Shown: positions 7,996 to 16,645, counted from the first letter of the stretch. The stretch is DNA of 64,000 nt from Pseudomonas vlassakiae (GCF_014269035.2 NZ_JABWRP020000012.1:140388-204387); one strand, 5' to 3'. The notes: a model not told the origin generated them from the sequence alone. Made by a program: numbers and translations.

Positions 7996-8480
7996 GTTAT
8001 CCACAAGATGAGTGCGCAGCTGGCCAACGCATCTTGGCCAAATGTCTGTTCAAATAATGATCAGTTTTCTACAGGCCTTTAAAATCAATGGATACAAGCG
8101 TTACCAAACAACTTGCCCACAGAGTGGCCAACAGACTCTGTGAGCAAATTGCGAAATGGTTCACAGGGGTGTGAGTAACTCAGTCGGCCCCTTGAAAATC
8201 AAGCGCTATGAGCACTTTCATGTATCAATGGCTATTATTTGATCAATACGCTGTAAGGCGCGTATTCCGTGGCATCCGTAAGTTGCTGAACATATTATCC
8301 ACAGAGCCGCCAACAGCGATTGTGGAAAACAGCAGAATACGCAATCTCAACTCCTGGGCAGTTCCTGCACTCCGTTTGAGCGATTTTTGACCAAACCTAC
8401 GAAGCCGGCGTAATCCGTGGCCTGCAGCGAAGCACGAACACTTTACCCACACCTTGGCGAACAGATTCCGTGGGCAAAAG
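7996..8480. repeat. Four degenerate palindromic units upstream of the rhs-tip gene
   Basis: This gene-free stretch contains four related imperfect palindromes at 7997-8042, 8111-8150, 8292-8330 and 8441-8480. Each starts with a CCACA-like arm (TTATCCACA, TTGCCCACA, TTATCCACA, TTACCCACA), has a central GGCCAAC or GCCAACAG or GCGAACAG, and in three of the four ends with a TGTG/CGTGG arm (8111, 8292 and 8441 units). The 8111 unit is the best stem (GCCCACAGAGT against ACTCTGTGAGC). The last two units also share an upstream block (GGCG, GTA, TCCGTGGC, then GAACA). Three possible short reading frames here look unlike genes. Confidence 0.6.
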
Positions 8481-8516
8481 TCGCGGACGCCCATTATTCT
8501 ACGACCCCTGTAAGGA

Positions 8517-8544
8517 CCCGATTCGCGGCAAGCCGGCAATCGGG
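8517..8544. repeat. Hairpin downstream of etfB
   Basis: The inverted repeat CCCGATT, 14-base spacer, AATCGGG lies just beyond the etfB stop (on the minus strand). There is no T tract, so it is a REP-like structure that may mark the 3' end of the dgc-etf transcript. Confidence 0.45.
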
Positions 8545-8555
8545 CCGGATCAAGC

Positions 8556-9326
8556 TCAGCGCAAAACCCCCTCTTCCACCAGCAGCTTTAGAATCGCCTC
8601 GGCGCCTTCCTGTGGGGAAACATCCTTCAGCACCTTGCCGCCGCCACCGCTGGCCTTGGCCGTGGCGGCCTTCATCCGGTCCGCGCCGCTCTTGGCCTTG
8701 ATCACCTTGAGCCGTTTGGGCCGTGGCCGCGCCGGTTGCAGCTCGGCATCAGCCAGCAGGTCATCCTCGACGATCGCCACATTGCGCGCCGCCAGCACAC
8801 CCCGGCGTGCCGGGCCGAAGGCGCTCTGGCGCGGCTTGGGCGCGGCGTTATCCACAGTTGCCAGCAACGGCAAGCGCACCTTCAACCGGCGCCGCTGACC
8901 GCGAGGCAGGGCTTGCAATATCTGGGCAGTACCGTTGTCGATCGACTCGACTTCGGCCAGCCCCACCACCAACGGCCAGCCAAGCTTCTCAGCCAGCAGG
9001 AACGGCAGCATGCCCGACCCTTCACCGGTCTCGGCCTGGCTGCCGGTCAGCACCAGCTGAGCGCCAGCATCGCGCAGGTAATCACCCAGCACGCCGAGCA
9101 CATCGGCCCCGGCCGGCTGTTCCAGCACATCCAGGTGGTCCAGGCCCATGCCCAGGTAGGCGCGCAGCGCCTCTTCGCGCGGGTCGCCTGCATGCACCAC
9201 CTGCAAGTTATCCGCAGCCAGCTGCAAGCCCAGCTCTACCGCCCGCGCATCCTGCTCGGCGCGGCGGGCGCGGCCGGAGCTGGGGTGGGCACCGATGGAA
9301 ACCAGGCTGATCACTCTCGTACTCAT
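8556..9326 (-). CDS. etfB: Electron transfer flavoprotein beta subunit (dimethylglycine catabolism)
   Basis: A 256-residue EtfB-type subunit that binds AMP and, with EtfA, shuttles electrons from a dehydrogenase. The ETF core is recognisable (TGSQAETGEGSGMLP, LPRGQRRRLKV). The C-terminal part is longer than in housekeeping EtfB, with a Lys/Ala-rich linker (RPRPKRLKVIKAKSG) before the last helix. It is the last gene of the minus-strand series dgcA-dgcB-etfA-etfB, 10 bases after etfA. That context says it serves dimethylglycine/sarcosine demethylation and not fatty acid oxidation. Confidence in the family is high, in the exact electron partner moderate. Confidence 0.9.
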   Translation of the reverse strand: MSTRVISLVSIGAHPSSGRARRAEQDARAVELGLQLAADNLQVVHAGDPREEALRAYLGMGLDHLDVLEQPAGADVLGVLGDYLRDAGAQLVLTGSQAETGEGSGMLPFLLAEKLGWPLVVGLAEVESIDNGTAQILQALPRGQRRRLKVRLPLLATVDNAAPKPRQSAFGPARRGVLAARNVAIVEDDLLADAELQPARPRPKRLKVIKAKSGADRMKAATAKASGGGGKVLKDVSPQEGAEAILKLLVEEGVLR

Positions 9327-9336
9327 GCTCGTGCCC

Positions 9337-10569
9337 TTATGCCGCGTCGCGCTGGCCGCCGCTGCGGAAGTTGTCCACAGCCTCGATCAGTGCCTGGAGA
9401 ATCGCCGAACTGTCGCCAATCACCGACAGGTCGGCCCGTTTGATCATGTCGCAGCCCGGGTCCATGTTGATTGCCACCACCTTGTCGCAGGCGCCAATGC
9501 CCTGCAGGTGCTGGATCGCCCCCGAGATACCCACAGCCACGTACACCCGTGCGGTGACCCAGGTACCGGTGGCGCCGACCTGCCGGTTGCGCGGCATGAA
9601 GCCATCGTCCACCGCCACCCGTGAGGCGCCTTCGGTGGCGCCGAGGGCCGCAGTGGCCTTGTGGTACAGGTCCCAGTCCTTGACACCGTTGCCGCCCGAG
9701 ACGATGAATTCGGCCTCGGCCATGGCGATGGTCGCCGGGTCGACCGCCACCGCACCCAGGTCCTCGATGCGCGACAGGCTACGCACCACGCTTGTGGACA
9801 ACTCCACCGGCAGCGCTTCGTGACGGGTTTCGCTGACCGGCTCGGCACACTCCGCCGCGCCCAGGATCAGGCGTGGCACGGCGCGTTGCAGGTCTTGCTG
9901 GCCGGCACCGGCACGGCCGATGCACTGGCCATCCTTGACCTGCCACACCCGCGTCGCCGGGCGCTCGCCGAGCGACGCGCCGAGGCGCCGGCCCAGCTCG
10001 CCGCCGCCGCTGCGGCTATCGGGCAACAGCCAGTGACGCGGAGCGAACTGGTTATCCACAGCGCGCAGCCCCTGCACCCGCTGCTCCGGTGCATAACCTT
10101 CGAATGCCTCGCCATCGAGCACCAGCAGGCGATCGACACCGGCTGTGGAAAAGTTGCTTTCCTTGTGTTCGCCAAACACCACCGCCAGCACGGCGCCGTC
10201 GCTGCCGGCCAGGCCATGGGCCAGGCCCAGCAGGTCGCGGTCATGGCTGCTCAGGCGGCCACCGACCATGTCCGGTACCACGGCGATGTAGAACGCCGGC
10301 GCCGGTACCTGGTGCAGCGGCAGCTGTACTTCGGCTGCCGCCGTACGCCGCCCACCGACACCGGTGCCCTGCTGGGCACCACTGCGGTCGATGCGCTTGA
10401 GCCCGGCCGGGCCGATGAAACCTGCGGCAAGCGCATGGGGGTTCTTGCGGATCAGGCCGTTGGGCCCCATCCAGCGGGTCTGTTGCGTCTGCATCGCCGC
10501 ATGCAGCGGATGCAGACGGTTACGGGCGATCCACTCGGCGCGTGGGTCGCGGCGGATAATGTCGCTCAT
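9337..10569 (-). CDS. etfA: Electron transfer flavoprotein alpha subunit (dimethylglycine catabolism)
   Basis: A 410-residue FAD-binding EtfA-type subunit. The C-terminal FAD domain is standard in order: AEFIVSGGNGVKDWDLY, RQVGATGTWV, YVAVGISGAIQHLQG, and a final block ending in SVIGD. The N-terminal 90 residues are longer than in typical EtfA (about 310 residues), which is usual for the versions clustered with dgcAB. Its ATG overlaps the dgcB stop (ATGA), so translation is coupled. It receives electrons from the DgcA/DgcB complex or passes them on to it; the direction of coupling is inferred from clustering. Confidence 0.92.
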   Translation of the reverse strand: MSDIIRRDPRAEWIARNRLHPLHAAMQTQQTRWMGPNGLIRKNPHALAAGFIGPAGLKRIDRSGAQQGTGVGGRRTAAAEVQLPLHQVPAPAFYIAVVPDMVGGRLSSHDRDLLGLAHGLAGSDGAVLAVVFGEHKESNFSTAGVDRLLVLDGEAFEGYAPEQRVQGLRAVDNQFAPRHWLLPDSRSGGGELGRRLGASLGERPATRVWQVKDGQCIGRAGAGQQDLQRAVPRLILGAAECAEPVSETRHEALPVELSTSVVRSLSRIEDLGAVAVDPATIAMAEAEFIVSGGNGVKDWDLYHKATAALGATEGASRVAVDDGFMPRNRQVGATGTWVTARVYVAVGISGAIQHLQGIGACDKVVAINMDPGCDMIKRADLSVIGDSSAILQALIEAVDNFRSGGQRDAA

Positions 10570-12521
10570 CAGTGCACCTCCGCAGGTTCGCGTTTAACCG
10601 TTGGCGACTTTGGGGCCGCGGGAGTTTCCTCTTCGATCAGCACATCCGCCACCAACTCGGCGAGGTCCTTGATCTGCGGGCGCGGTTCGACCACGCCTTC
10701 GAGCATCGCGGTGCATTGCGGGCAACCCACTGCTACCAGCTCGGCCTGGGTCTCGCGGATGTCGTCCATGCGCATGTCCGGGATCCGCTGCTTGCCAGGG
10801 ATGTCGGTGATCGGCGCACCGCCACCACCGCCGCAGCAACGGGAACGGAAGCCCGAGCGTTCCATCTCGCGCACTTCGATACCCAGCGCCTTGAGCACTT
10901 CACGCGGGGCTTCGTACTCGCCGTTGTAACGGCCCAGGTAGCACGGGTCGTGGTAGGTGACGCTGCCGCCCTTGTGCTGGCCGAGGTTGAGCTTCTTGGC
11001 CGCGATCAGTTCGGCGATGTAAGTGCTGTGGTGCAGCACCTGGTACTCACCACCCAGCGCGCCGTACTCGTTCTTCAGCACATGGAAGCTGTGCGGGTCG
11101 CAGGTGACGATGCGCTGGAACTTGTACTTGGCCAGGGTCTGGATATTGCGTTTGGCCAGTTGCTGGAAGGTCGCTTCATCACCCAGGCGGCGCGCCACGT
11201 CGCCGCTGTCGCGTTCTTCCAGGCCGAGCACGGCGAAGTCCACGCCAGAGGCCTTGAGCACCTTGACGAACGAACGCAAGGTACGCTGGTTGCGCATGTC
11301 GAAGGCGCCATCACCGACCCAGAACAGCACTTCGGTGGACTTCACCTGCGACAGCAGCTGCAGGTTGAGGTCAGCCGCCCAGTTCATCCGCCCGCCGGGG
11401 GCGAAGCCGCCAGGGTTGTCGGTGGCGATCAGGTTTTCCAGCACCTCGGCGCCCTTGTTCGGGGTCGCGCCCTTTTCCAGGGTCAGGTGGCGGCGCATGT
11501 CGACGATGGCATCGACGTGCTCGATCATCATCGGGCATTCCTCGACGCAGGCGCGGCAGGTGGTGCACGACCACAGCGTCTCGGCATCGACCAAGCCGTT
11601 GACGATCGGCTGGTGCGGGTTGCCGCTGTGTTCACCCAGTGGCTTGCCTGGGTAAGGGCTGCCGGCAAAGTTGGCGTCACTGCCGCCGGCCAGGCCGATG
11701 ACCATGTCCTGGATGAGTTTTTTCGGGTTCAGCGGCTGGCCGGCAGCGAACGCCGGGCACATGGCTTCACATTTGCCGCACTGCACGCAGGCATCGAAGC
11801 CGAGCAGCTGGTTCCAGGTGAAATCCACCGGTTTTTCCACGCCCAGCGGCGCGTTCGGGTCTTCCAGGTCGAGCGGCTTGAGGCCGGTGGAGCGGCCGCC
11901 GCCGAAGCGTTCGGCACGGCGGTGCCAGGCCAGGTGCAGGGCACCGGCGAAAGCGTGCTTCATCGGGCCGCCCCAGGTCATGCCGAAGAACAGCTCCGAC
12001 ACGCCCCACAACACGCCCAGGCCGAGGATGCCGACCATCACCCAGCCGCCGGTGTTGGCCGGCAGGATGCCGGCGACCGGCAAGGTGGCGATGAAGAAGC
12101 TGGCAGCGAATACCAGCAGGCTCTTCGGCAGGCGCATCCACGGGCCCTTGGACAGGCGCGAGGGCGGGTTCATGCGGCGCTTGAAGACAAAGATGGCGCC
12201 GCCGAACATGATCACCGTGGCCACCAGCAGCGCGTAGCCGAGGATCTTGCTCTGCAGGCCGAAGCCGTGCACCAGGATCGCCAGCGCCGCCGACAGCACG
12301 AAGCCACCCGCAGTGGCCACGTGGGTCCTGGACATGTACTTGTCGCGCTCCACCACGTGGTGCAGGTCGACCAGGTAACGCCGCGGCATGGCCAGCAGGC
12401 CGCCGATCAAGTCGACCTTGGACGGCCGGCCACGTCGCCACATGCGCACCCGGCGCAGGGCGCCGAGCACTGCCAGGCCAAGGGCAGCGAACAGCAGGAT
12501 GGGTAGAAGGGTGTTCAACAT
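10569..12521 (-). CDS. dgcB: Dimethylglycine demethylase subunit DgcB, membrane iron-sulfur protein
   Basis: A 650-residue protein with several N-terminal membrane helices in the first 210 residues, resembling a respiratory cytochrome-b-like anchor. Two 4Fe-4S ferredoxin motifs follow (ACVQCGKCEAMCP and CTTCRACVEECP), then two CCG-type domains (YHDPCYLGRYN and RSRCCGGGGGAP). It probably links the flavin subunit DgcA and the ETF to the quinone pool. I use the ATG at 12521 (GGAG seven bases upstream) and not the in-frame TTG at 12536. It overlaps etfA by four bases and follows dgcA after a gap containing a REP pair. Required for dimethylglycine growth in relatives. Confidence 0.92.
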   Translation of the reverse strand: MLNTLLPILLFAALGLAVLGALRRVRMWRRGRPSKVDLIGGLLAMPRRYLVDLHHVVERDKYMSRTHVATAGGFVLSAALAILVHGFGLQSKILGYALLVATVIMFGGAIFVFKRRMNPPSRLSKGPWMRLPKSLLVFAASFFIATLPVAGILPANTGGWVMVGILGLGVLWGVSELFFGMTWGGPMKHAFAGALHLAWHRRAERFGGGRSTGLKPLDLEDPNAPLGVEKPVDFTWNQLLGFDACVQCGKCEAMCPAFAAGQPLNPKKLIQDMVIGLAGGSDANFAGSPYPGKPLGEHSGNPHQPIVNGLVDAETLWSCTTCRACVEECPMMIEHVDAIVDMRRHLTLEKGATPNKGAEVLENLIATDNPGGFAPGGRMNWAADLNLQLLSQVKSTEVLFWVGDGAFDMRNQRTLRSFVKVLKASGVDFAVLGLEERDSGDVARRLGDEATFQQLAKRNIQTLAKYKFQRIVTCDPHSFHVLKNEYGALGGEYQVLHHSTYIAELIAAKKLNLGQHKGGSVTYHDPCYLGRYNGEYEAPREVLKALGIEVREMERSGFRSRCCGGGGGAPITDIPGKQRIPDMRMDDIRETQAELVAVGCPQCTAMLEGVVEPRPQIKDLAELVADVLIEEETPAAPKSPTVKREPAEVH

Positions 12522-12576
12522 GGGAGACTCCCACAACAGCTGGATTCTTGCGCCACCTTCAAAGACGGCGCGGACC

Positions 12577-12693
12577 CTGTAGGAGCGGATTCATCCGCGA
12601 TGAGGCCAGCACAGGCAACTGCGTTGTCAGTGCCGACGCTATCGCGGATGAATCCGCTCCTGCAGGGGGCCAGTCCCGCCTCTACAGAGGCGG
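12577..12693. repeat. REP pair plus small hairpin inside the dgcA-dgcB gap
   Basis: Inverted REP copies (CTGTAGGAGCGGATTCATCC at 12577 and its complement ending near 12669) are followed by a perfect CCGCCTC/GAGGCGG hairpin at 12676-12693. Unlike most REP pairs here, this one lies between two co-directional genes of one pathway, so it may tune the dgcA:dgcB transcript ratio. Confidence 0.75.
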
Positions 12694-12698
12694 AGCGA

Positions 12699-14759
12699 TC
12701 AGAAGTCCTTGCACAGGCGCAAGGCGTCGTAGATCGCCGCATGCACGTTGCGCTGGGCCACGCAGTCGCCGATGCGGTACAGCAGGTAGCCCTCGCCCGG
12801 CTGGCTGAGGATCGGCTGAGGCTTGATGGCGAACAGCGCCTCCACGTCGATCTGGCCCTTGTTGCGCGACCCTTCCTTCAGCGCGTAGTACAGCTGCTCG
12901 TCAGGACGCACGCCGTTTTCCACCACCACCTGGTCGACGACACGTTCTTCCTTGGCACCGGTGTATTCGTTCTCCAGCACCGCCACCAGCTTGTCGCCTT
13001 CGCGGTAGACCTTTTCCAGCATCATGTCGCCGGTCATGATCACTTCTTTCGGGTACATGCTGCGGTAGTAGGTCGGGAAGGTCGTACCGCCCATGGCCAC
13101 GCCCGGCTTGATGTCGTCGGTGACGATCTCGACCTGGCTGCCCTTGTCGGCGATGAAGTCGGCCACCGACATGCCGGTGAATTCGCAGATGGTGTCGTAC
13201 ACCAGCACGTTCTTGCCCGGCGCAACCTTGCCGTCGAGCACGTCCCAGCTGCTGACCACCAGGCCTTCGGCGGCGCCCCAGTGCTCGTTCTGCTCGAGGA
13301 ACGAATGGCCGCCAACCGCGAGCACGATGATGTCCGGGCGCAGGTCCTGGATGGTTGCCACGTCGGCGGCGGTACCCAGGCGCAGGTCGATCTTCAGGCG
13401 GGCGAACTCCAGCTGGTACCAGCGGGTGATGCCAGCGATCTGGTCGCGCTGCGGTGCCTTGGCGGCGATGGTGATCTGCCCGCCGATCTGGTCCTTCTTC
13501 TCGAACACGGTGACGTCGTGGCCGCGCTCGGCCGCCACGCGGGCCGCCTCCATGCCGGCAGGGCCGGCGCCGACGATGACCACCTTGCGTTTCGGCCCGG
13601 TGGTCTTCTCGATGATATGCGGCACGCCCATGTATTCACGGGAGGTCGCGGCGTTCTGGATGCACAGCACATCCAGGCCCTGGTACTGGCGGTCGATGCA
13701 GTAGTTGGCACCCACGCACTGCTTGATCTGGTCGATCTGGCCCATCTTGATCTTGGCGATCAGGTGCGGGTCGGCGATGTGCGCGCGGGTCATGCCGACC
13801 ATGTCGACATAGCCGCCTTCGAGAATGCGCGTGGCCTGGTTCGGGTCCTTGATGTTCTGCGCGTGCAGCACCGGAACCTTGACCACTTCCTTGATGCCGG
13901 CCGCCAGGTGCAGGAACGGCTCCGGCGGGTAGCTCATGTTGGGGATGACGTTGGCCAGGGTGTTGTGGGTGTCGCAACCCGAACCGACCACGCCGATGAA
14001 GTCGATCATGCCGGTGGCATCGTAGTAGGCGGCGATCTGCTTCATGTCCTCGTGGCTGAGGCCATCGGGGTGGAACTCGTCACCGCAGATACGCATGCCC
14101 ACGCAGAAGTCGTCGCCGACTTCGGCACGCACCGCCTTGAGCACTTCCAGGCCGAACTTCATGCGGCCTTCGAAGGTACCGCCCCATTCGTCGGTACGCT
14201 TGTTGACCCGCGGGCTCCAGAACTGGTCGATCATGTGCTGGTGCACGGCCGACAGTTCCACGCCATCCAGGCCGCCCTCTTTGGCACGACGCGCAGCCTG
14301 CGCATAGTTGCCGATAACCCGCCAGATCTCTTCCACCTCGATGGTTTTGCAGGTGGCACGGTGCACGGGTTCACGGATGCCCGACGGCGACATCAGGGTA
14401 GGCCAGTTGAAGCCGTCCCAGCGCGAGCGCCGGCCCATGTGGGTAATCTGGATCATGATCTTGGCGCCATGCTTGTGCATGGCGTCAGCGAGGTTCTGGA
14501 AGTGCGGGATGATGCGGTCGGTCGACAGGTTGACCGACGACCACCATTCCTGCGGGCTGTCGATGGCCACCACGGACGAGCCGCCGCAGATCGCCAGGCC
14601 GATGCCGCCCTTGGCCTTCTCTTCGTAATACTTCACGTAGCGGTCGGTGGTCATGCCGCCGTCAGTGGCGTAGACCTCGGCATGCGCGGTGCTGAGCACG
14701 CGGTTGCGGATGGTCAGTTTGCCGATCTGGATCGGCTGGAACATTGCTTCGAATGCCAT
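12699..14759 (-). CDS. dgcA: Dimethylglycine demethylase subunit DgcA (old-yellow-enzyme/TMADH-type flavoprotein)
   Basis: A 686-residue protein of the trimethylamine dehydrogenase family. The N-terminal FMN TIM barrel runs to about residue 340 (FQPIQIGKLTIRNR at the start, HQHMIDQFWSPRVNKRTD in the middle). A reduced iron-sulfur motif follows, then two dinucleotide-binding lobes beginning KVVIVGAGPAGMEAARVAAE. It removes a methyl group from dimethylglycine to give sarcosine. The iron-sulfur motif has Cys348, Cys354 and Cys366, but residue 351, a Cys in trimethylamine dehydrogenase, is Ala (CVGANYC). It is preceded in the operon by the DUF5943 and dipeptidase-like genes, 15 bases away. Confidence 0.95.
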   Translation of the reverse strand: MAFEAMFQPIQIGKLTIRNRVLSTAHAEVYATDGGMTTDRYVKYYEEKAKGGIGLAICGGSSVVAIDSPQEWWSSVNLSTDRIIPHFQNLADAMHKHGAKIMIQITHMGRRSRWDGFNWPTLMSPSGIREPVHRATCKTIEVEEIWRVIGNYAQAARRAKEGGLDGVELSAVHQHMIDQFWSPRVNKRTDEWGGTFEGRMKFGLEVLKAVRAEVGDDFCVGMRICGDEFHPDGLSHEDMKQIAAYYDATGMIDFIGVVGSGCDTHNTLANVIPNMSYPPEPFLHLAAGIKEVVKVPVLHAQNIKDPNQATRILEGGYVDMVGMTRAHIADPHLIAKIKMGQIDQIKQCVGANYCIDRQYQGLDVLCIQNAATSREYMGVPHIIEKTTGPKRKVVIVGAGPAGMEAARVAAERGHDVTVFEKKDQIGGQITIAAKAPQRDQIAGITRWYQLEFARLKIDLRLGTAADVATIQDLRPDIIVLAVGGHSFLEQNEHWGAAEGLVVSSWDVLDGKVAPGKNVLVYDTICEFTGMSVADFIADKGSQVEIVTDDIKPGVAMGGTTFPTYYRSMYPKEVIMTGDMMLEKVYREGDKLVAVLENEYTGAKEERVVDQVVVENGVRPDEQLYYALKEGSRNKGQIDVEALFAIKPQPILSQPGEGYLLYRIGDCVAQRNVHAAIYDALRLCKDF

Positions 14760-14774
14760 GACGCTCTCTCCGGC

Positions 14775-15305
14775 TTACAACGGCTTGACGACGAACAGGC
14801 CATCTTCGTGGCCTTCTTCCGAACCGCCGTAGACCTGCTCGGCCACGGTGCGGATCGAGCTGCCGCGGGCAGCGAGAATCTGGTCCATGGCGCCGGCGAA
14901 CCAGCCGGTGAACATGTAGTCGACCTTGCGGCCGCACTTGCCATAGACGTACACGAATGCGGAATGCTTGAGCTTGACGCTGCAGGTGCCCTTGTCGAGG
15001 TCGATGTCCTGGATTTCGAACAGGCCCCAGCCACGCTGGCTCAGGCGCTTCATGTAGTGCTCGAACACCGCCACGCCTTCCAGCCCATGGCACTCGGCTT
15101 CTTTTTCACACCAGTGCCAGGCGGACTTGTAGCCGGCCTTGTAGAGGATCTCGGCGTACTTGTCTGCGCCCAGGACCTCTTCGATGCCCATGTGGTTGTT
15201 GACGAAGAAATGGCGCGGCACATACAGCATCGGCAGGGCGTCGCTGGTCCAGACACCGGTTTCGCTGTCGACTTCGATTGGCAATTGCGGGGCGATCTTG
15301 GCCAT
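14775..15305 (-). CDS. DUF5943 protein of the dimethylglycine operon
   Basis: A 176-residue cytoplasmic protein of unknown biochemical role, conserved next to dgcA in pseudomonads. It has no signal peptide or membrane helix. It carries a block resembling small-molecule-binding V4R folds (FEHYMKRLSQRGWGLFEIQD, then YMFTGWFAGAMDQILA). Two Cys-containing motifs (HWCEKEAECHG and YGKCGRKVDY) could be structural. It sits between the dipeptidase-like gene and dgcA with short gaps, so it is co-transcribed with dimethylglycine demethylase and may assist its assembly or activity. That role is inference from position only. Confidence 0.85.
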   Translation of the reverse strand: MAKIAPQLPIEVDSETGVWTSDALPMLYVPRHFFVNNHMGIEEVLGADKYAEILYKAGYKSAWHWCEKEAECHGLEGVAVFEHYMKRLSQRGWGLFEIQDIDLDKGTCSVKLKHSAFVYVYGKCGRKVDYMFTGWFAGAMDQILAARGSSIRTVAEQVYGGSEEGHEDGLFVVKPL

Positions 15306-15382
15306 GGAAACTCAACTCCATAAAATTTTTTATCGGGATGCCCCGGCGTTGCTGGCAGGGGCTTTCAGGCTTGGAGAGCGGC

Positions 15383-16360
15383 TTACTCGCCCCACACGTC
15401 CTTGAGGACGTTGACCCAGTTCTCGCCCATGATCTTGCGCACCACGCGCTCGGAGTGGCCGCGCTTGAGCAAGGTTTCGGTGAGGTTGGGGAATTCGCCC
15501 ACGGTGCGGATGCCCAGCGGGTTGATGATCTTGCCGAAGTTGGTCAGGCGACGGGCGTAGCCCTTGTCGTGGGTCAGGTACTCGAAGAAGTCCTGGCCGT
15601 GACCCTGGGTGAAGTCGGTACCGATACCGATGGCGTCCTCACCGACGATGTTCATGGTGTACTCGATGGCTTCGGCGTAGTCGTCGATGGTCGAGTCGAT
15701 GCCCTTGGCCAGGAACGGCGCGAACATGGTCACGCCAACGAAGCCGCCGTGGTCGGCGATGAACTTCAGCTCGGCGTCAGACTTGTTGCGCGGGTGCTCC
15801 TTCAGGCCCGAAGGCAGGCAGTGGGAGTAGCAGACCGGCTTTTTCGATTCGAGGATCACTTCCTCGGAGGTCTTGGAACCGACGTGGGACAGGTCGCACA
15901 TGATGCCGACACGGTTCATCTCGGCGACGATCTCACGACCGAAGCCCGACAGGCCGCCGTCACGCTCGTAGCAACCGGTGCCGACCAGGTTCTGGGTGTT
16001 GTAGCACATCTGCACGATGCCTACGCCCAGCTGCTTGAACACGTCGACGTAGGCGATCTGGTCTTCGAACGCATGGGCGTTCTGGAAGCCGAAGAGGATG
16101 CCGGTCTTGCCCAGTTCCTTGGCCTTGCGGATGTCGGCGGTGGTGCGCACCGGCATCACCAGGTCGCTGTTGTCGCGGATCAGCTTCTGGCTGGCGGCGA
16201 TGTTGTCGACAGTCGCCTTGAAGCCTTCCCACACCGACACCGTGCAGTTGGCCGCAGTCAGCCCGCCCTTGCGCATGTCCTCGAACAGCTCGCGGTTCCA
16301 TTTGGCAATGATCAGGCCGTCAATGACGATGCTGTCGGCGTGAAGTTCGGCTGGGCTCAT
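15383..16360 (-). CDS. Renal-dipeptidase-family protein with altered metal site, first gene of the dgc operon
   Basis: A 325-residue amidohydrolase-fold protein of the membrane dipeptidase family, without a signal peptide. Some family ligands are kept: His159 in CDLSHVG, His180 in CYSHCLP with the following RNKSD, and Asp249 in GIGTDF. The first metal motif, normally DGHxD, reads DGLII (Leu16, Ile18), and the bridging Glu is Gln93 in GFQNAHA. It leads the operon of dgcA and is conserved there, so a role in quaternary amine metabolism is likely, but ordinary dipeptide hydrolysis is doubtful. The ATG at 16360 has GGGGACA upstream. Confidence 0.85.
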   Translation of the reverse strand: MSPAELHADSIVIDGLIIAKWNRELFEDMRKGGLTAANCTVSVWEGFKATVDNIAASQKLIRDNSDLVMPVRTTADIRKAKELGKTGILFGFQNAHAFEDQIAYVDVFKQLGVGIVQMCYNTQNLVGTGCYERDGGLSGFGREIVAEMNRVGIMCDLSHVGSKTSEEVILESKKPVCYSHCLPSGLKEHPRNKSDAELKFIADHGGFVGVTMFAPFLAKGIDSTIDDYAEAIEYTMNIVGEDAIGIGTDFTQGHGQDFFEYLTHDKGYARRLTNFGKIINPLGIRTVGEFPNLTETLLKRGHSERVVRKIMGENWVNVLKDVWGE

Positions 16361-16645
16361 CAGGCTGTCCCCTTTGTTGATATGGGCCGCGCCAAATCTT
16401 CTGTCGGCGCTTTGGGGCCAGCATATGCCTGTGCCCTGCGACGCCCCGGTGCAAAAACGACAGGGGGTTTGCCGAAAGCGTCAATGCGCGACATCGCGCC
16501 CTCTGGCGCGCCGCCTGGCGATGAGAGACGGTCTCGATAACGACATCGCACGCTGTTTCATGAACATTTCGCCAGGGAGCTATCGTCTTCACTGCGGCTG
16601 AGCGAGAATCCAGCCGATTGGTCAGCCTCGATAAGGAGAAAGCGG
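16361..16645. promoter_or_regulatory. Divergent promoter region of the dgc operon and the lprI-like gene
   Basis: A 285-base spacer that must carry the promoter of the minus-strand dipeptidase-dgcA-dgcB-etfAB series. In relatives this operon is GbdR-activated. I looked for a direct repeat like those upstream of cbcX and caiX and did not find a convincing one. A short palindrome GGCGCGCC occurs near 16507. Confidence 0.4.

Noticed and set aside
8208..8390. Short plus-strand frame in the rhs upstream region
   Set aside because: It runs through the degenerate palindromic repeats, has no ribosome site and no protein-like composition.
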